Shown here one piece after another: positions 1 to 10,274 of a DNA stretch of 42,137 bases. The translations under genes and the position numbers were made by a program. The DNA lies in NCBI GenBank assembly GCA_009784565.1, contig WRBL01000014.1:1-42137 (forward strand), given 5' to 3'. Source of the stretch: Streptosporangiales bacterium (GTDB lineage Bacteria > Actinomycetota > Actinomycetes > Streptosporangiales > Streptosporangiaceae). Below the pieces are notes generated by a model. That model was given only the letters and a program-made list of their open reading frames with translations. It did no database searches and was not told where the DNA came from. Position 1 is the first letter of the stretch, and each line of letters begins with the position of its first letter.

Positions 1-1
1 G

Positions 2-2836
2 GGCGCGATCATCGGCGTCGGCGCGATGGAGTACCCGGCCGAGTACCACGGCGCTTCCCCCGAGACGCTGGCCAGGCTCGCGGTCAGCAAGATCATGACG
101 CTGACGTCGACCTACGACCACCGGATCATCCAGGGCGCCCAGTCCGGCGACTTCCTGAAGACGGTCCACCAGCTGCTGCTGGGCGACGACGGCTTCTACG
201 ACGGGATCTTCGAGAGCCTGCGGATCCCGTACGAGCCGATCCGCTGGATCAAGGACTTCCCGTACGGTCACGAGGACGACGTCACCCGCTCCGCGCGCGT
301 GCAGGAGCTCATCCACGCCTACCGGGTCCGCGGCCACCTCATGGCCGACACGAACCCGCTGGAGACCACCCAGCGCAAGCACCCCGACCTGGACGTCAAC
401 CAGCACGGCCTGACGCTGTGGGACCTGGAGCGCGAGTTCGCCACCGGCGGGTTCGGCGGCAAGCCGCTCATGAAGCTCCGCGACATCCTGGGCGTCCTGC
501 GCGACTCGTACTGCCGCACCATCGGCACCGAGTACATGCACATCCAGGACCCCGAAGAGCGCCGCTGGATCCAGGGATGCGTTGAGGTTCCGCCGTCGCG
601 CGCGACGCACGACGAGCAGATCCGCGTCCTGTCCAAGCTGAATGTGGCCGAGGCCTTCGAGACGTTCCTGCAGACCAAGTACGTCGGCCAGAAGCGGTTC
701 TCGCTGGAGGGCGGCGAGTCCCTGATCCCGCTGCTCGACATCGTGATCAGCGAAGCCGCGGAGAACAACCTCGACGAGGCCATCATCGGCATGGCCCACC
801 GCGGCCGCCTGAACGTGCTGGCCAACATCGTCGGCAAGTCCTACGGGCAGATCTTCAAGGAGTTCGAGGGCAACCTCGATCCCAAGTCCACCCAGGGCTC
901 CGGCGACGTGAAGTACCACCTGGGTGCCCAGGGCACGTTCACCGCCCCGTCCGGCAAGACCATCCCCACCGAGCTGGTCGCCAACCCGAGTCACCTCGAG
1001 TGCGTCAACCCGGTGGCCGAGGGCGTCGCCCGGGCCAAGCAGGACCTCCTGGACAAGAGCGAGGGCGGCTTCACCGTCCTGCCGGTCCTCGTCCACGGTG
1101 ACGCGGCCTTCGCCGGCCAGGGCGTCGTGGCCGAGACGCTGAACCTGTCCCAGCTGCGCGGCTACCGCACCGGCGGCACCGTGCACATCGTGGTCAACAA
1201 CCAGGTCGGCTTCACCACCTCCCCGCAGTACAGCCGCTCCAGCGTGTACGCCACCGACGTGGCCCGGATGATCCAGGCGCCGATCTTCCACGTGAACGGC
1301 GACGACCCCGAGGCGGTCGCCCGGGTCGGCAGGCTGGCCTTCGAGTACCGGGAGACGTTCCGCAAGGACGTCGTGATCGACATGATCTGCTACCGGCGCC
1401 GCGGCCACAATGAGGCGGACAACCCCAGCTTCACCCAGCCGCTGATGTACGACGTGATCGAGGCCCGGCGCAGCACCCGCAAGCTTTACACCGAGGCCCT
1501 GATCGCCCGCGGCGACATCACGATGGAAGAGGCCGAGGCGGCCTTGCGCGACTACCAGCAGCAGCTGGAGCGCGCGTTCACCGAGACCCGCGAGGCGAAC
1601 GAGCAGCCGACCCAGCCGGGCACGGTGGCCGTCCCCGAGCCGGCCGTCGACGGACCGGCCAGCCAGGCCAGCGTGCCCACCGCGATCTCGCAGGAGTCCC
1701 TGAAGCAGATCATCGACACGCAGGTCGAGCTGCCCGAGGGCTTCACCGTCCACCCGCGGCTGAAGCCGCAGCTGGAGCGGCGGGCCGCGAGCGTCGGCGA
1801 CGGCACGATGGACTGGGCGACCGGCGAGCTTCTCGCGTTCGGCTCCCTGCTGACCGACGGGCACCCGGTCCGGCTGGTCGGCCAGGACAGCCGCCGGGGT
1901 ACCTTCGGCCAGCGGCACGCCACGCTCGTCGACCGGCACACCGGCGAGGAGCACTCGCCGCTGAAGACCCTGGACAACGGCCTGAACCGGTTCTTCGTCT
2001 ACGACTCCCTGCTGTCGGAGTTCGCGGCGATGGGCTTCGAGTACGGCTACTCGGTGGCCCGGCCGGAGGCGCTGGTGCTCTGGGAGGCGCAGTTCGGCGA
2101 CTTCATGAACGGCGCCCAGACGATCATCGACGAGTTCATCACCTCTGGTGAGCAGAAGTGGGGCCAGAAGTCCAGCGTCGTGCTGCTCCTGCCCCACGGC
2201 TACGAGGGTCAGGGCCCGGACCACTCCAGCGCCCGGATCGAGCGGTTCCTGTCGCTGTGCGCCCAGGACAACATGACCGTGGCGATGCCCACTACGCCCG
2301 CGAACTACTTCCACCTGCTGCGGTGGCAGGCGCTGGGCGGCCGGGGCAAGCCGATGGTCGTGTTCACGCCGAAGTCGCTGCTGCGCTCCAAGGCCGCCAC
2401 GTCCGCGGCCGAGGACTTCACCAGCGGCACCTTCCAGCCGATGATCGGCGAGCCGAAGGACTTCAACGCCTCGGCGGTCAAGCGGGTCGTTCTGTGCAGC
2501 GGCAAGATCTACTACGACCTTGAGGCGCAGCGGAAGAAGGCGAACAACAACAGCGTCGCCATCGTCCGCACCGAGCAGCTGTACCCGATCCCGGTCGAGG
2601 ACCTGCGGGAAGAGCTGTCGCGCTACCCGTCGGACGCGGAACTGGTCTGGGCGCAGGAAGAGCCGTCCAACCAGGGTGCCTGGCCCCGGATGGCGCTGCG
2701 CCTGCCGGAACTGCTCGGCCGGCCGCTGTCGGTCGTGGCCCTGCCCGCGAGTTCGGCTCCGGCCTACGGCTCGGCGAAGGTCCACGCGGCCACGCACAAG
2801 GAGATCGTGGAGACCGCTATCCCCGCGGAGGCCTAG
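2..2836 (+). CDS. kgd: Multifunctional 2-oxoglutarate decarboxylase / 2-oxoglutarate dehydrogenase E1 (Kgd-type), 5'-truncated by window edge
   Basis: Frame stays open to the window edge ([17 protein letters not shown]...); E2-like [10 protein letters not shown] motif followed by TPP-dependent E1 sequence ([48 protein letters not shown]). Confidence 0.96.
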   Translation, partial: GAIIGVGAMEYPAEYHGASPETLARLAVSKIMTLTSTYDHRIIQGAQSGDFLKTVHQLLLGDDGFYDGIFESLRIPYEPIRWIKDFPYGHEDDVTRSARVQELIHAYRVRGHLMADTNPLETTQRKHPDLDVNQHGLTLWDLEREFATGGFGGKPLMKLRDILGVLRDSYCRTIGTEYMHIQDPEERRWIQGCVEVPPSRATHDEQIRVLSKLNVAEAFETFLQTKYVGQKRFSLEGGESLIPLLDIVISEAAENNLDEAIIGMAHRGRLNVLANIVGKSYGQIFKEFEGNLDPKSTQGSGDVKYHLGAQGTFTAPSGKTIPTELVANPSHLECVNPVAEGVARAKQDLLDKSEGGFTVLPVLVHGDAAFAGQGVVAETLNLSQLRGYRTGGTVHIVVNNQVGFTTSPQYSRSSVYATDVARMIQAPIFHVNGDDPEAVARVGRLAFEYRETFRKDVVIDMICYRRRGHNEADNPSFTQPLMYDVIEARRSTRKLYTEALIARGDITMEEAEAALRDYQQQLERAFTETREANEQPTQPGTVAVPEPAVDGPASQASVPTAISQESLKQIIDTQVELPEGFTVHPRLKPQLERRAASVGDGTMDWATGELLAFGSLLTDGHPVRLVGQDSRRGTFGQRHATLVDRHTGEEHSPLKTLDNGLNRFFVYDSLLSEFAAMGFEYGYSVARPEALVLWEAQFGDFMNGAQTIIDEFITSGEQKWGQKSSVVLLLPHGYEGQGPDHSSARIERFLSLCAQDNMTVAMPTTPANYFHLLRWQALGGRGKPMVVFTPKSLLRSKAATSAAEDFTSGTFQPMIGEPKDFNASAVKRVVLCSGKIYYDLEAQRKKANNNSVAIVRTEQLYPIPVEDLREELSRYPSDAELVWAQEEPSNQGAWPRMALRLPELLGRPLSVVALPASSAPAYGSAKVHAATHKEIVETAIPAEA

Positions 2837-2839
2837 GGC

Positions 2840-3019
2840 ATGTACTTCACCGACGCCGGCATCGAGGAACTCGAGGAGCGTCGCGGGGACGAGGAGGTCA
2901 GCATGGGCTGGCTGGCCTCCCGCCTGCGCGATTTCGTCGACCTCAACCCGGAATTCGAGACTCCGGTGGACCGGCTCGCGAAGTGGCTCGCCCGCCTCGA
3001 CTCCGATGACGACGATTAA
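2840..3019 (+). CDS. DUF6104 family small protein (59 aa)
   Basis: Translated by hand: MYFTDAGIEELEERRGDEEVSMGWLASRLRDFVDLNPEFETPVDRLAKWLARLDSDDDD; starts 3 nt after the kgd stop; resembles the small acidic protein that often follows kgd in actinomycetes. Not in supplied ORF track. Confidence 0.85.
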   Translation: MYFTDAGIEELEERRGDEEVSMGWLASRLRDFVDLNPEFETPVDRLAKWLARLDSDDDD

Positions 3020-3193
3020 CCACAACCGCATATAGCCGAACGGATCGGGCCGCCTCGATCGCACCACCCCTTCTCTCCCGGGAAGCGGAACGCGACGAGT
3101 GCGGCCCGTCCGCGTATCCGCGGCCCTCTCCTCTCCCGGGGAACGCGATATATCGTGCTAGCGTAGGACTGAGAAGCAGGAGAGGAGTCTCGC

Positions 3194-4045
3194 ATGAGCC
3201 CGGTTTTCCGACACGGACGGCTCCGCCTGTACCTGCTTCGCCTGCTGGACGAGGAGCCCCGGCACGGCTACGAGGTTATCCGGCTGCTGCGCGACCGGTT
3301 CATGGGGATCTACGCCCCGTCTCCCGGGACGATCTACCCGCGCCTGGCCCGGCTCGAAGAAGAGGGCCTGGTCACCCACGACGAGGCGGACGGCCGCAAG
3401 GTCTACCGGATCACCGAGGCCGGCCGCGAGGAACTGCGCAGGCGCGGCAGCGAACTCGACGAGCTCGAGGCGGAGCTGGCGGCGTCCGTCAACGACATCG
3501 TCCGCGAGGTCCGGGAAGACGTCCGGGACACGGTACGGAGCCTGCGCGAGGGACTGACCCGGGCCGCGCGCGACCAGGACCGCCAGCCCCGGGATCAGGC
3601 CAGGGAAGAGGCCCGCGATCAGGCCCGGGCCACCCGCGACCAGGCCATGCGCCACGCGCAGCGCATCCGGGAAGAGGCGGCGCACCTGCGGGACGAGGCG
3701 GTTAACTGGCTCGGCCGGGAATGGGGCGACCGGGAAAGCCGCGATAACTGCGGGGACCCCCGCGATATGGCGGCTTTCCAGGACCTGGAAAGCCTGGCCC
3801 GGGATTTCGCCGCCGATATAAGAAAGGTCGCCTGGGAATCGGAGGCCCTCGGCGGCGACGTTCTCAATTCGCTGCGCGGAATTCTCCAGGACACGCTCGA
3901 CCGCATCAAGACCGAGGTATTTACACCGCCGCCCGGCCCTTCTTCAAAGGAGACCGGGGAAAAGGACGATACGTCAGGTCCGCACGGCGGGAATGACGGC
4001 CAGGGCGGGCGTTCCGGCGGAGCGGACGCGGCCGGCGGGGCATGA
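3194..4045 (+). CDS. PadR family transcriptional regulator with long charged helical C-terminal extension
   Basis: N-terminal PadR winged-helix: LRLYLLRLLDEEPRHGYEVIRLLRDRFMGIYAPSPGTIYPRLARLEEEGLVTHDEADGRKVYRITEAGREEL. Confidence 0.9.
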   Translation: MSPVFRHGRLRLYLLRLLDEEPRHGYEVIRLLRDRFMGIYAPSPGTIYPRLARLEEEGLVTHDEADGRKVYRITEAGREELRRRGSELDELEAELAASVNDIVREVREDVRDTVRSLREGLTRAARDQDRQPRDQAREEARDQARATRDQAMRHAQRIREEAAHLRDEAVNWLGREWGDRESRDNCGDPRDMAAFQDLESLARDFAADIRKVAWESEALGGDVLNSLRGILQDTLDRIKTEVFTPPPGPSSKETGEKDDTSGPHGGNDGQGGRSGGADAAGGA

Positions 4046-4048
4046 CAG

Positions 4049-4087
4049 GGGGCGCCCGGGCGATCCATGTGTTCGCCCGGGCGCCCC
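4049..4087. terminator. Hairpin terminator between convergent genes
   Basis: Perfect 15-bp arms GGGGCGCCCGGGCGA / TCGCCCGGGCGCCCC with 9-nt loop between the padR stop and the convergent dehydrogenase stop. Confidence 0.75.
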
Positions 4088-4121
4088 GGAAATCACAGCG
4101 CCAGCGGCGCCTAAGGAAAGA

Positions 4122-5090
4122 TCAGGGCTTGAATACGATCTTGCCGTTGTGGGTGCCGTCGATCATGGCGCCAAAGCCCTCGGCGGCCTGCGACAGCGGG
4201 AGAACCCGGTCAATCAGGGGGCGGGTGCCGGTCTGCTCGCAGAAGCGGATCAGGCGGCCCAGCTGGTCGCGGGTGCCCATCGTGGAGCCCACGACAGAGA
4301 GCTGGGTGAAGAACACCCGGTTCAGCTCAGCGGACGGCGTCTGGCCGCTCGTCGCCCCGCAGGTCACGATGCGGCCGCCGGGGCGCAGAGACTTCAGCGA
4401 GTGGCTCCAGGTGGCCTGGCCCACCGAATCCATCACCACGTCAACCCGCTCCGGAAGCCGGGCCCCGCTCTCGAAGGCCTGGTCCGCGCCGATCTTCAGG
4501 GCCGCGGCCCGCTTCTCCTCCGACCGGCTGGTCGCCCACATGCGGTAGCCCGCGGCCCGGCCGAGCAGGATCAGGGCAGTGGCCACGCCCCCGCCGGCCC
4601 CCTGGACCAGGATCGTCGACCCGGGCTGGGCCCCGGACTTGTCGAACAGCATCCGGTAGGCGGTCAGGTACGCGGTCGGCAGGCAGGCCGCCTCCTCGAA
4701 GGAGAGCGCGGCCGGCTTGGGCACCAGGTTGCGGCGGGGAACGGCGACCTTCTCAGCGAACGTTCCGGGGTACCGCTCCGACAGCAGGGACCGCTTCGGG
4801 TCCAGCGTCTCGTCCCCGTTGCCCGCCTCCGGGTCCCCGATCACCCCGTGGATGACGACGTCGTTGCCGTCGGAGTCGACGCCCGCGGCGTCGCAGCCGA
4901 GGATCATCGGCAGGCGGTCTGACGGCAGGCCCACCCCGCGCAGGGACCACACGTCATGGTGGTTGAGGGCGGTGGCCTTGACGGTGACGACGTCCCACCC
5001 GTCAGCGGGCTTGGGGTCGGGCCGCTCCCCCGTTTCCAGGGCGCTCAGCGGGTTCTCGGCATCGATACGCGCGGCGGTGACAGCAAACAT
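4122..5090 (-). CDS. Zinc-binding/quinone oxidoreductase-like alcohol dehydrogenase (MDR superfamily)
   Basis: MFAVTAARIDAENPLSALETGERP start; ALNHHDVWSLRGVG, ILGCDAAGV, ILVQGAGGGVATALILLGRAAG (Rossmann) motifs. Confidence 0.9.
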   Translation of the reverse strand: MFAVTAARIDAENPLSALETGERPDPKPADGWDVVTVKATALNHHDVWSLRGVGLPSDRLPMILGCDAAGVDSDGNDVVIHGVIGDPEAGNGDETLDPKRSLLSERYPGTFAEKVAVPRRNLVPKPAALSFEEAACLPTAYLTAYRMLFDKSGAQPGSTILVQGAGGGVATALILLGRAAGYRMWATSRSEEKRAAALKIGADQAFESGARLPERVDVVMDSVGQATWSHSLKSLRPGGRIVTCGATSGQTPSAELNRVFFTQLSVVGSTMGTRDQLGRLIRFCEQTGTRPLIDRVLPLSQAAEGFGAMIDGTHNGKIVFKP

Positions 5091-5290
5091 GGTGACGACA
5101 TTACGGCAGGCACCGCGCAAGCGGGAGAACCGGGACCGTCTCGAGGGATACGTGGGGGGTGAATGTGACGTCCACCCCTTCTCCCCGAACTGGACGACTC
5201 GTTCACCCCCATAGACGGGGAACGACGTCACGTCCAGTCCCCTGGCGATCGGGGCAGCGGGCGATCGGGGCAGCGGGCGGAAACGCGAGC

Positions 5291-5321
5291 GGCGGCGCCT
5301 CCCGGGCCGGGAGACGCCGCC
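5291..5321 (-). terminator. Putative terminator hairpin downstream of the malic enzyme gene
   Basis: Arms GGCGGCGCCTCCCGG / CCGGGAGACGCCGCC (one mismatch) about 22 nt beyond the stop codon of the minus-strand gene. Confidence 0.6.
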
Positions 5322-5343
5322 GTAAGCCGGTACGAACGGGAAA

Positions 5344-6546
5344 CTAGCGCCTCGCGACGCCGTCGGCGCGGGCCGCCTCGGCGACCGCCGCCGCGACGGC
5401 CGGGGCCACGCGGGCGTCGAACTGGCTCGGGATGATGTAGTCGGCCGACAGGTCGTCGCCGACCAGGCCGGCGATCGCGTCCGCGGCAGCCAGCTTCATG
5501 TTCTCGGTGACCGTGCGGGCCCGCACGTCCAGCGCGGCCCGGAACACGCCCGGGAACGCCAGCGAGTTGTTGATCTGGTTCGGGAAGTCGCTGCGGCCGG
5601 TCGCCACGACGGCGGCGTGCCTGCGCGCGATCTCCGGGTGGATCTCCGGGTCCGGGTTGGACAGGCAGAACGTGATCGCGCCGTCGGCCATCGACTCGAT
5701 GGCGGACTCGGCGATGGTGGCGCCGGACAGGCCGATGAACACGTCCGCGCCGTTGAGGGCCGACTCGGTGGAGCCGCTCAGCCCCGCCTTGTTGGTCACC
5801 TCGGCCAGGGCCGTCTTCACCTTGCCCATTCCGTCGCGGCCCGCGTAGAGCAGGCCCTTGCTGTCCGCCACCGCGATGTCGCCGACGCCGGCGTCCAGCA
5901 GGAGCCTGGTCACCGCGACCCCGGAGGCCCCGGCCCCGGCCACGACGACGCGGAGGTCGCCCAGGCCCTTGCCGGTCGCCCGGGCGGCGCCGCGCAGGGC
6001 GGCCAGGGTGACGATGGCGGTGCCGTGCTGGTCATCGTGGAAGACCGGGATGTCGAGCATCTCGCGCAGCCGGTCCTCGATCTCGAAGCAGCGCGGGGCG
6101 GAGATGTCCTCCAGGTTGATGCCGCCGAAGCTCGGGGCCAGGGCCGCGACCGTGCGCACCACGTCGTCGACCGCGGTGCAGTCGAGGCAGATCGGCACGG
6201 CGTTGATGCCGGCGAAGCGGTTGAACAGCAGCGCCTTGCCCTCCATGACGGGCATGGCCGCGCCGGGGCCGATGTCCCCGAGGCCGAGGACGGCGGTGCC
6301 GTCGCTCACGACCGCGACGGTGTTGCCCGCCCACGTGTACTCGCTGACGAGGTGCGGTTCCTCGGCGATGGCGCTGCAGACCTTGGCCACGCCGGGCGTG
6401 TAGGCCATGGCCAGGGCCGCGTGGTCGGCCACCTCGACGGTGGGCGGAGTGTGAATCTTGCCGCCGCGGTGCATCGCGAAGATCGGGTCGGCGTCACGGG
6501 AATGGGCGGTGGTGCTAGGAACAGAAGCCGTCGGCTCAGCAGTCAC
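5344..6546 (-). CDS. NAD(P)-dependent malic enzyme
   Basis: [85 protein letters not shown] motifs. Confidence 0.95.
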   Translation of the reverse strand: MTAEPTASVPSTTAHSRDADPIFAMHRGGKIHTPPTVEVADHAALAMAYTPGVAKVCSAIAEEPHLVSEYTWAGNTVAVVSDGTAVLGLGDIGPGAAMPVMEGKALLFNRFAGINAVPICLDCTAVDDVVRTVAALAPSFGGINLEDISAPRCFEIEDRLREMLDIPVFHDDQHGTAIVTLAALRGAARATGKGLGDLRVVVAGAGASGVAVTRLLLDAGVGDIAVADSKGLLYAGRDGMGKVKTALAEVTNKAGLSGSTESALNGADVFIGLSGATIAESAIESMADGAITFCLSNPDPEIHPEIARRHAAVVATGRSDFPNQINNSLAFPGVFRAALDVRARTVTENMKLAAADAIAGLVGDDLSADYIIPSQFDARVAPAVAAAVAEAARADGVARR

Positions 6547-6795
6547 GGTGTAACCCCCAGGAACGAAGGTGAGGTGCGAAGTAACCTGGCGCCGGATGCA
6601 GCACAGAGAGAGGATCGCGGGGTAAAACTGGGCCCTCGGGGCTGGACCGTCAGATTGGTCCTAGCGCGCTGAACGTCCGGGTACGGGGGTTGCCCGCCGC
6701 TCCAGTATGCCACACCGCGGCCGGTACTCGCGGCTCTACCAGCCAGTTATGTAGCATGCAGCCGACCGTCACGCCAGCAGCCAGGGGACTCGCGA

Positions 6796-7311
6796 GTGGA
6801 TCTTTCTTCGTACGCCGAGCTCGCCGTACGGCTCGTGAACACCGACGGCCTCGGCCACGACGACGGCGACCAGCTCGGCTCGCTCGACAGCCTGCGCGCG
6901 CTGCTGGCCGACCGCGAGCACCTGAGCCGCGGCATCACCCGCGACGACCTGGAGATCCTGCGCCAGCTGCGGGACGACTTCCGCGCGGTCTTCTCCGCCT
7001 GCGCCGAGGGAGACGGGGCCCGGGCCGCCGAACGGCTGAACGGGCTCCTCATGCAGTACCCGGTCCACCCTCAGCTGTCCGGGCACGACGGCCAGCCCTG
7101 GCACGTGCATTACACGGAGAGCGGGTCGATGTCGGCCAAGTACGCGGCGGGCGCCGCGATGGGGCTGGCGGTGCGGATCACCAGTCTCGGCACCGGCCGG
7201 TTCGGCGTCTGCCGGGCGGCCCCGTGCCAGGGGGCCTACATCGACACCTCCGCCCGGGGCGGCCGGCGGTACTGCTCCGCCCGCTGCGAAGCCCGGGCTT
7301 CGAGTTCGTGA
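6796..7311 (+). CDS. CGNR zinc finger domain-containing protein (ABATE/CGNR family), GTG start
   Basis: 171 aa; C-terminal FGVCRAAPCQGAYIDTSARGGRRYCSARC matches the CGNR zinc finger layout (C-x4-C ... C-x3-C). Confidence 0.88.
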   Translation: MDLSSYAELAVRLVNTDGLGHDDGDQLGSLDSLRALLADREHLSRGITRDDLEILRQLRDDFRAVFSACAEGDGARAAERLNGLLMQYPVHPQLSGHDGQPWHVHYTESGSMSAKYAAGAAMGLAVRITSLGTGRFGVCRAAPCQGAYIDTSARGGRRYCSARCEARASSS

Positions 7312-7631
7312 TTTCTTTCACAACCTCGGACAAATGATTTTACCCAGGGCCGGACGCCGGTAAGCGCCTGCGCTGAAATCTTCTCGAAATTCCGGGCAAT
7401 GAACACGACACGCCTCTCCGGAGTAATCATTCCACCACCGACGTGGGTACATACAGGCGTGCTGCGTTATGAAACCGAATCCGAATGATGACTTCTCACA
7501 GCAGATGATCGTCTCTACGATGTTCTCACTCTGCATAAATGAGACGCTCATCCGCTTGCGGTCCGCCGCGGGCACGGGTGGCATCGCCCCACCGGGGTTC
7601 GATAGAGGAAACGAGAAGAGAGCTATCGACC

Positions 7632-9314
7632 ATGGCAACTGAAACTGGCTCCGCCGGAGCCCCCGTCACCAGGCCGGCGGACGCCGGCCTCAAACGGGAA
7701 CTTGGGCTCATCGGCGCCGCGTGGACGTCGGAGACATCCATCATCGGCTCGGGCTGGCTGTTCGCCTCGCTGGGCGCGGCCACCCTCGTCGGCGGTGCCG
7801 CCATCCTCGACTGGGTCATCGCGGGTGTCGTCGTCATCGTGCTCGCGCTCTGCCACGCGGAACTCGGCGCGATGTACCCGGTCTCCGGCGGGACCGCCCG
7901 GTTCCCGCACTTCGCCTTCGGAAGCCTCGCCGGCGTCGGGTTCGGCTTCTTCGCCTACCTGCAGGCGGTCACGATCGCGCCGGTCGAGTGCTTCGCGGTC
8001 ATGAACTACACCTCCCACTGGTGGCCGGCCATCTACGACTCCAATACCGGCAACGTGACCGGCATCGGGTTCGTGATGACCATCGTGCTCATGATGATCT
8101 TCGTCGGGGTGAACTTCCTCGCCATGCGGCTGTTCGCCCGGGTGAACAACGTCGTCACCTGGTGGAAGATCGCGATCCCCGTCGTCACCATCATCATCCT
8201 GCTGTTCAAGTTCCACAGCGGCAACTTCGCGCCGCACGGCGAGAGCTTCATGCCCGGCGGGATCCACAACCTGTTCGAGGCGCTGCCGGCGGCGGGCATC
8301 ATCTTCGCCTACTCCGGCTTCGAGCAGGCCGACCAGCTCGCGGGCGAGATCAAGAACCCGGGCCGGAACCTCCCGCTGGCGATCATCATCGCGGTCGTCA
8401 TGGGCACCATCATCTACACCCTGCTGCAGCTCGTGATGATCGGCGCCATGCCCAGCAACCTGCTGAGCCACGGCTGGCTGAACTTCAGCAACGCGGACAT
8501 CACGGCCGGGCCGTTCGCCGGACTGGCCGGCGCGGTCGGGCTCGGCGGGCTGGCGTTCGTCCTGCGGCTCGACGCGGTCGTCTCCCCGTCGGGCACCGGC
8601 ATGATCTACACCACCGGCACCTCGCGGATCAGCTACGGCCTGGCCCGGAACCGCTACATCCCGCAGGTCTTCGGCAAGGTCGACAAGAACGGCATCCCGT
8701 GGGTCGGCCTGGTCGGCGCCTTCCTGGCCGGCCTGGTGTTCCTGCTGCCGTTCCCGAGCTGGCACTCGCTGGTCAGCCTGATCACCGGCGCCAGCGTCCT
8801 GATGTACGCCGGCGCGCCGCTGTCCCTCGGCGCGTTCCGCGGCCAGGTGCCCGACGCGAACCGGCCGTACCGGCTGCCGGCCGCCCAGGTGCTCGCGCCG
8901 CTCGCGTTCATCATCGCCAACCTGCTCATCTACTGGTCGGGCTTCGAGGTGATCTGGAAGCTCGGCATCGTGCTGGTCATCGGGTACGCGATCATCGGCA
9001 TCTGCATGGCGTTCGACAAGAACCGGCCGCCGCTGGACGTCAAGTCGGCCAGCTGGCTGCCGGTGTGGCTGATCGGCCTCGGCATCATCTCGTGGCTGGG
9101 CCAGTTCAGCGGCGCGGCGAGCGACGACACCCACCCGCTGCCGCCGACGAACACCGGAACCATCCCGTTCTGGTGGGACATCGTGGCCGTCGCCGTGTGG
9201 AGCCTGATCATCTTCCTCTGGGCCATGCGCACCAAGCTGCCCCGGGAGGAGATGCTGGCGCTGGTGGACCGGCAGGCCCACGAGAACGAGCCGGAGGCCC
9301 CGGCCGCGGCGTAA
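7632..9314 (+). CDS. APC family amino acid permease
   Basis: Start ATG at 7632 (MATETGSAG...); multi-TM protein with ELGLIGAAWTSETSIIGSGWLFAS, PVSGGTARFPHFAFG, FAYSGFEQADQLAGEIKNPGRNLPLAI motifs. Confidence 0.92.
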   Translation: MATETGSAGAPVTRPADAGLKRELGLIGAAWTSETSIIGSGWLFASLGAATLVGGAAILDWVIAGVVVIVLALCHAELGAMYPVSGGTARFPHFAFGSLAGVGFGFFAYLQAVTIAPVECFAVMNYTSHWWPAIYDSNTGNVTGIGFVMTIVLMMIFVGVNFLAMRLFARVNNVVTWWKIAIPVVTIIILLFKFHSGNFAPHGESFMPGGIHNLFEALPAAGIIFAYSGFEQADQLAGEIKNPGRNLPLAIIIAVVMGTIIYTLLQLVMIGAMPSNLLSHGWLNFSNADITAGPFAGLAGAVGLGGLAFVLRLDAVVSPSGTGMIYTTGTSRISYGLARNRYIPQVFGKVDKNGIPWVGLVGAFLAGLVFLLPFPSWHSLVSLITGASVLMYAGAPLSLGAFRGQVPDANRPYRLPAAQVLAPLAFIIANLLIYWSGFEVIWKLGIVLVIGYAIIGICMAFDKNRPPLDVKSASWLPVWLIGLGIISWLGQFSGAASDDTHPLPPTNTGTIPFWWDIVAVAVWSLIIFLWAMRTKLPREEMLALVDRQAHENEPEAPAAA

Positions 9315-9332
9315 CCGCTCCGACTCACGGCA

Positions 9333-9367
9333 CGCGCCCCCGCTCCTGGTCCAGGAGCGGGGGCGCG
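9333..9367 (+). terminator. Strong hairpin terminator after APC permease gene
   Basis: Perfect 17-bp arms CGCGCCCCCGCTCCTGG / CCAGGAGCGGGGGCGCG followed by TTT. Confidence 0.75.
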
Positions 9368-9388
9368 TTTGCTGTAAGCGAAGGCCCG

Positions 9389-9764
9389 TTAGGAAAAACG
9401 CTTTCGGGCTGGGGTGGTAGCGGGCCAGGACCACGCCGGTGATCTTGTCCGGGGAGACCGGCCCGAAGGACCGGCTGTCCCGCGCACCGGGGGCGCCGGC
9501 GAAGTCCGAGCGCAGCCACCAGCCGGTGCCGTCCCAGCGCGCGATCCGCTTGACCAGCACCAGCCCCGGGCGCTCCGGGTCCTCGGCCAGCACGATCCAT
9601 CCCGGGCGGACCCGGCGGGTACGGAACGCGATAATCCAGTCACCGTGACGGAGCGCCGGGACCATGGAGGGTCCCTGAACCGACACGCGCAGTAGCGGCA
9701 ACTTCAAGAGGGGTACCGGATCACGTTTGACTCCCGGCAGGCGGAGTAGTGTCTTCAAGTGCAA
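9389..9764 (-). CDS. sodX: Nickel-type superoxide dismutase maturation protease (S26 signal peptidase-like); 3' end uncertain
   Basis: VSVQGPSMVPALRHGDWIIAFRTRRVRPGWIVLAEDPERPGLVLVKRIARWDGTGWWLRSDFAGAPGARDSRSFGPVSPDKITGVVLARYHP (S26 Ser and Lys motifs); divergent from sodN. Frame has no stop at the expected C-terminus (see findings). Confidence 0.85.
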
Positions 9765-9796
9765 CCCTATTGATCTGGCACGGAGAAAGGGAATCG

Positions 9797-10204
9797 ATGA
9801 GGCTGCTTACAACGCTGCTCGCGCCGAAGTCCATCGCGCACGCCCACTGCGACCTGCCGTGCGGTGTCTACGACCCCGCGCAGGCCCGCATCGAGGCGGA
9901 GTCCGTCAAGGCCATCGCGGAGAAGTACGCGTCCAACGCCGACCCGGAGTTCCGGGCCCGCGCGCTGGTCATCAAGGAGCAGCGCTCCGAGCTCGTGAAG
10001 CACCACCTGTGGGTGCTGTGGACCGACTACTTCAAGCCCCCGCACTTCGAGAAGTACCCGCAGCTCCACCAGCTCTTCAACGAGGCCACGAAGCTCGCGG
10101 GCGCCACCGGCACCAAGGGCTCCGTGGACGTCGCCAAGGCGGACGAGCTTCTGGCGAAGATCGAGGAGATCTCGAAGATCTTCTGGGAGACCAAGAAGGC
10201 CTAG
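9797..10204 (+). CDS. sodN: Nickel-containing superoxide dismutase precursor
   Basis: Mature N-terminus HCDLPCGVYDPAQ (Ni-hook) after a short leader MRLLTTLLAPKSIAHA; C-terminal EISKIFWETKKA. Confidence 0.97.
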   Translation: MRLLTTLLAPKSIAHAHCDLPCGVYDPAQARIEAESVKAIAEKYASNADPEFRARALVIKEQRSELVKHHLWVLWTDYFKPPHFEKYPQLHQLFNEATKLAGATGTKGSVDVAKADELLAKIEEISKIFWETKKA

Positions 10205-10217
10205 CGGCGACCCCGAT

Positions 10218-10248
10218 GTGACTGATCGCGAAAATCGCGCTCGGTCAC
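10218..10248 (+). terminator. Imperfect hairpin immediately after the sodN stop
   Basis: GTGAC-TGAT-CGCGA-AAA-TCGCG-CTCG-GTCAC; nested complementary arms. Confidence 0.45.
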
Positions 10249-10274
10249 TGGGGAGCATGTGGTTACTGAATACT

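Noticed and set aside
7623-9388. Continuation of the sodX frame as a 713-aa minus-strand protein
   Set aside because: Beyond the peptidase domain it is antisense to the APC permease and Arg/Asp/His-rich; treated as a missing stop or frameshift, not a real fusion.
9700-9796. Nur-type nickel-responsive box in the sodX-sodN intergenic region
   Set aside because: Only partial similarity (TGCAA-like half); no convincing TTGCAA-N5-TTGCAA palindrome.
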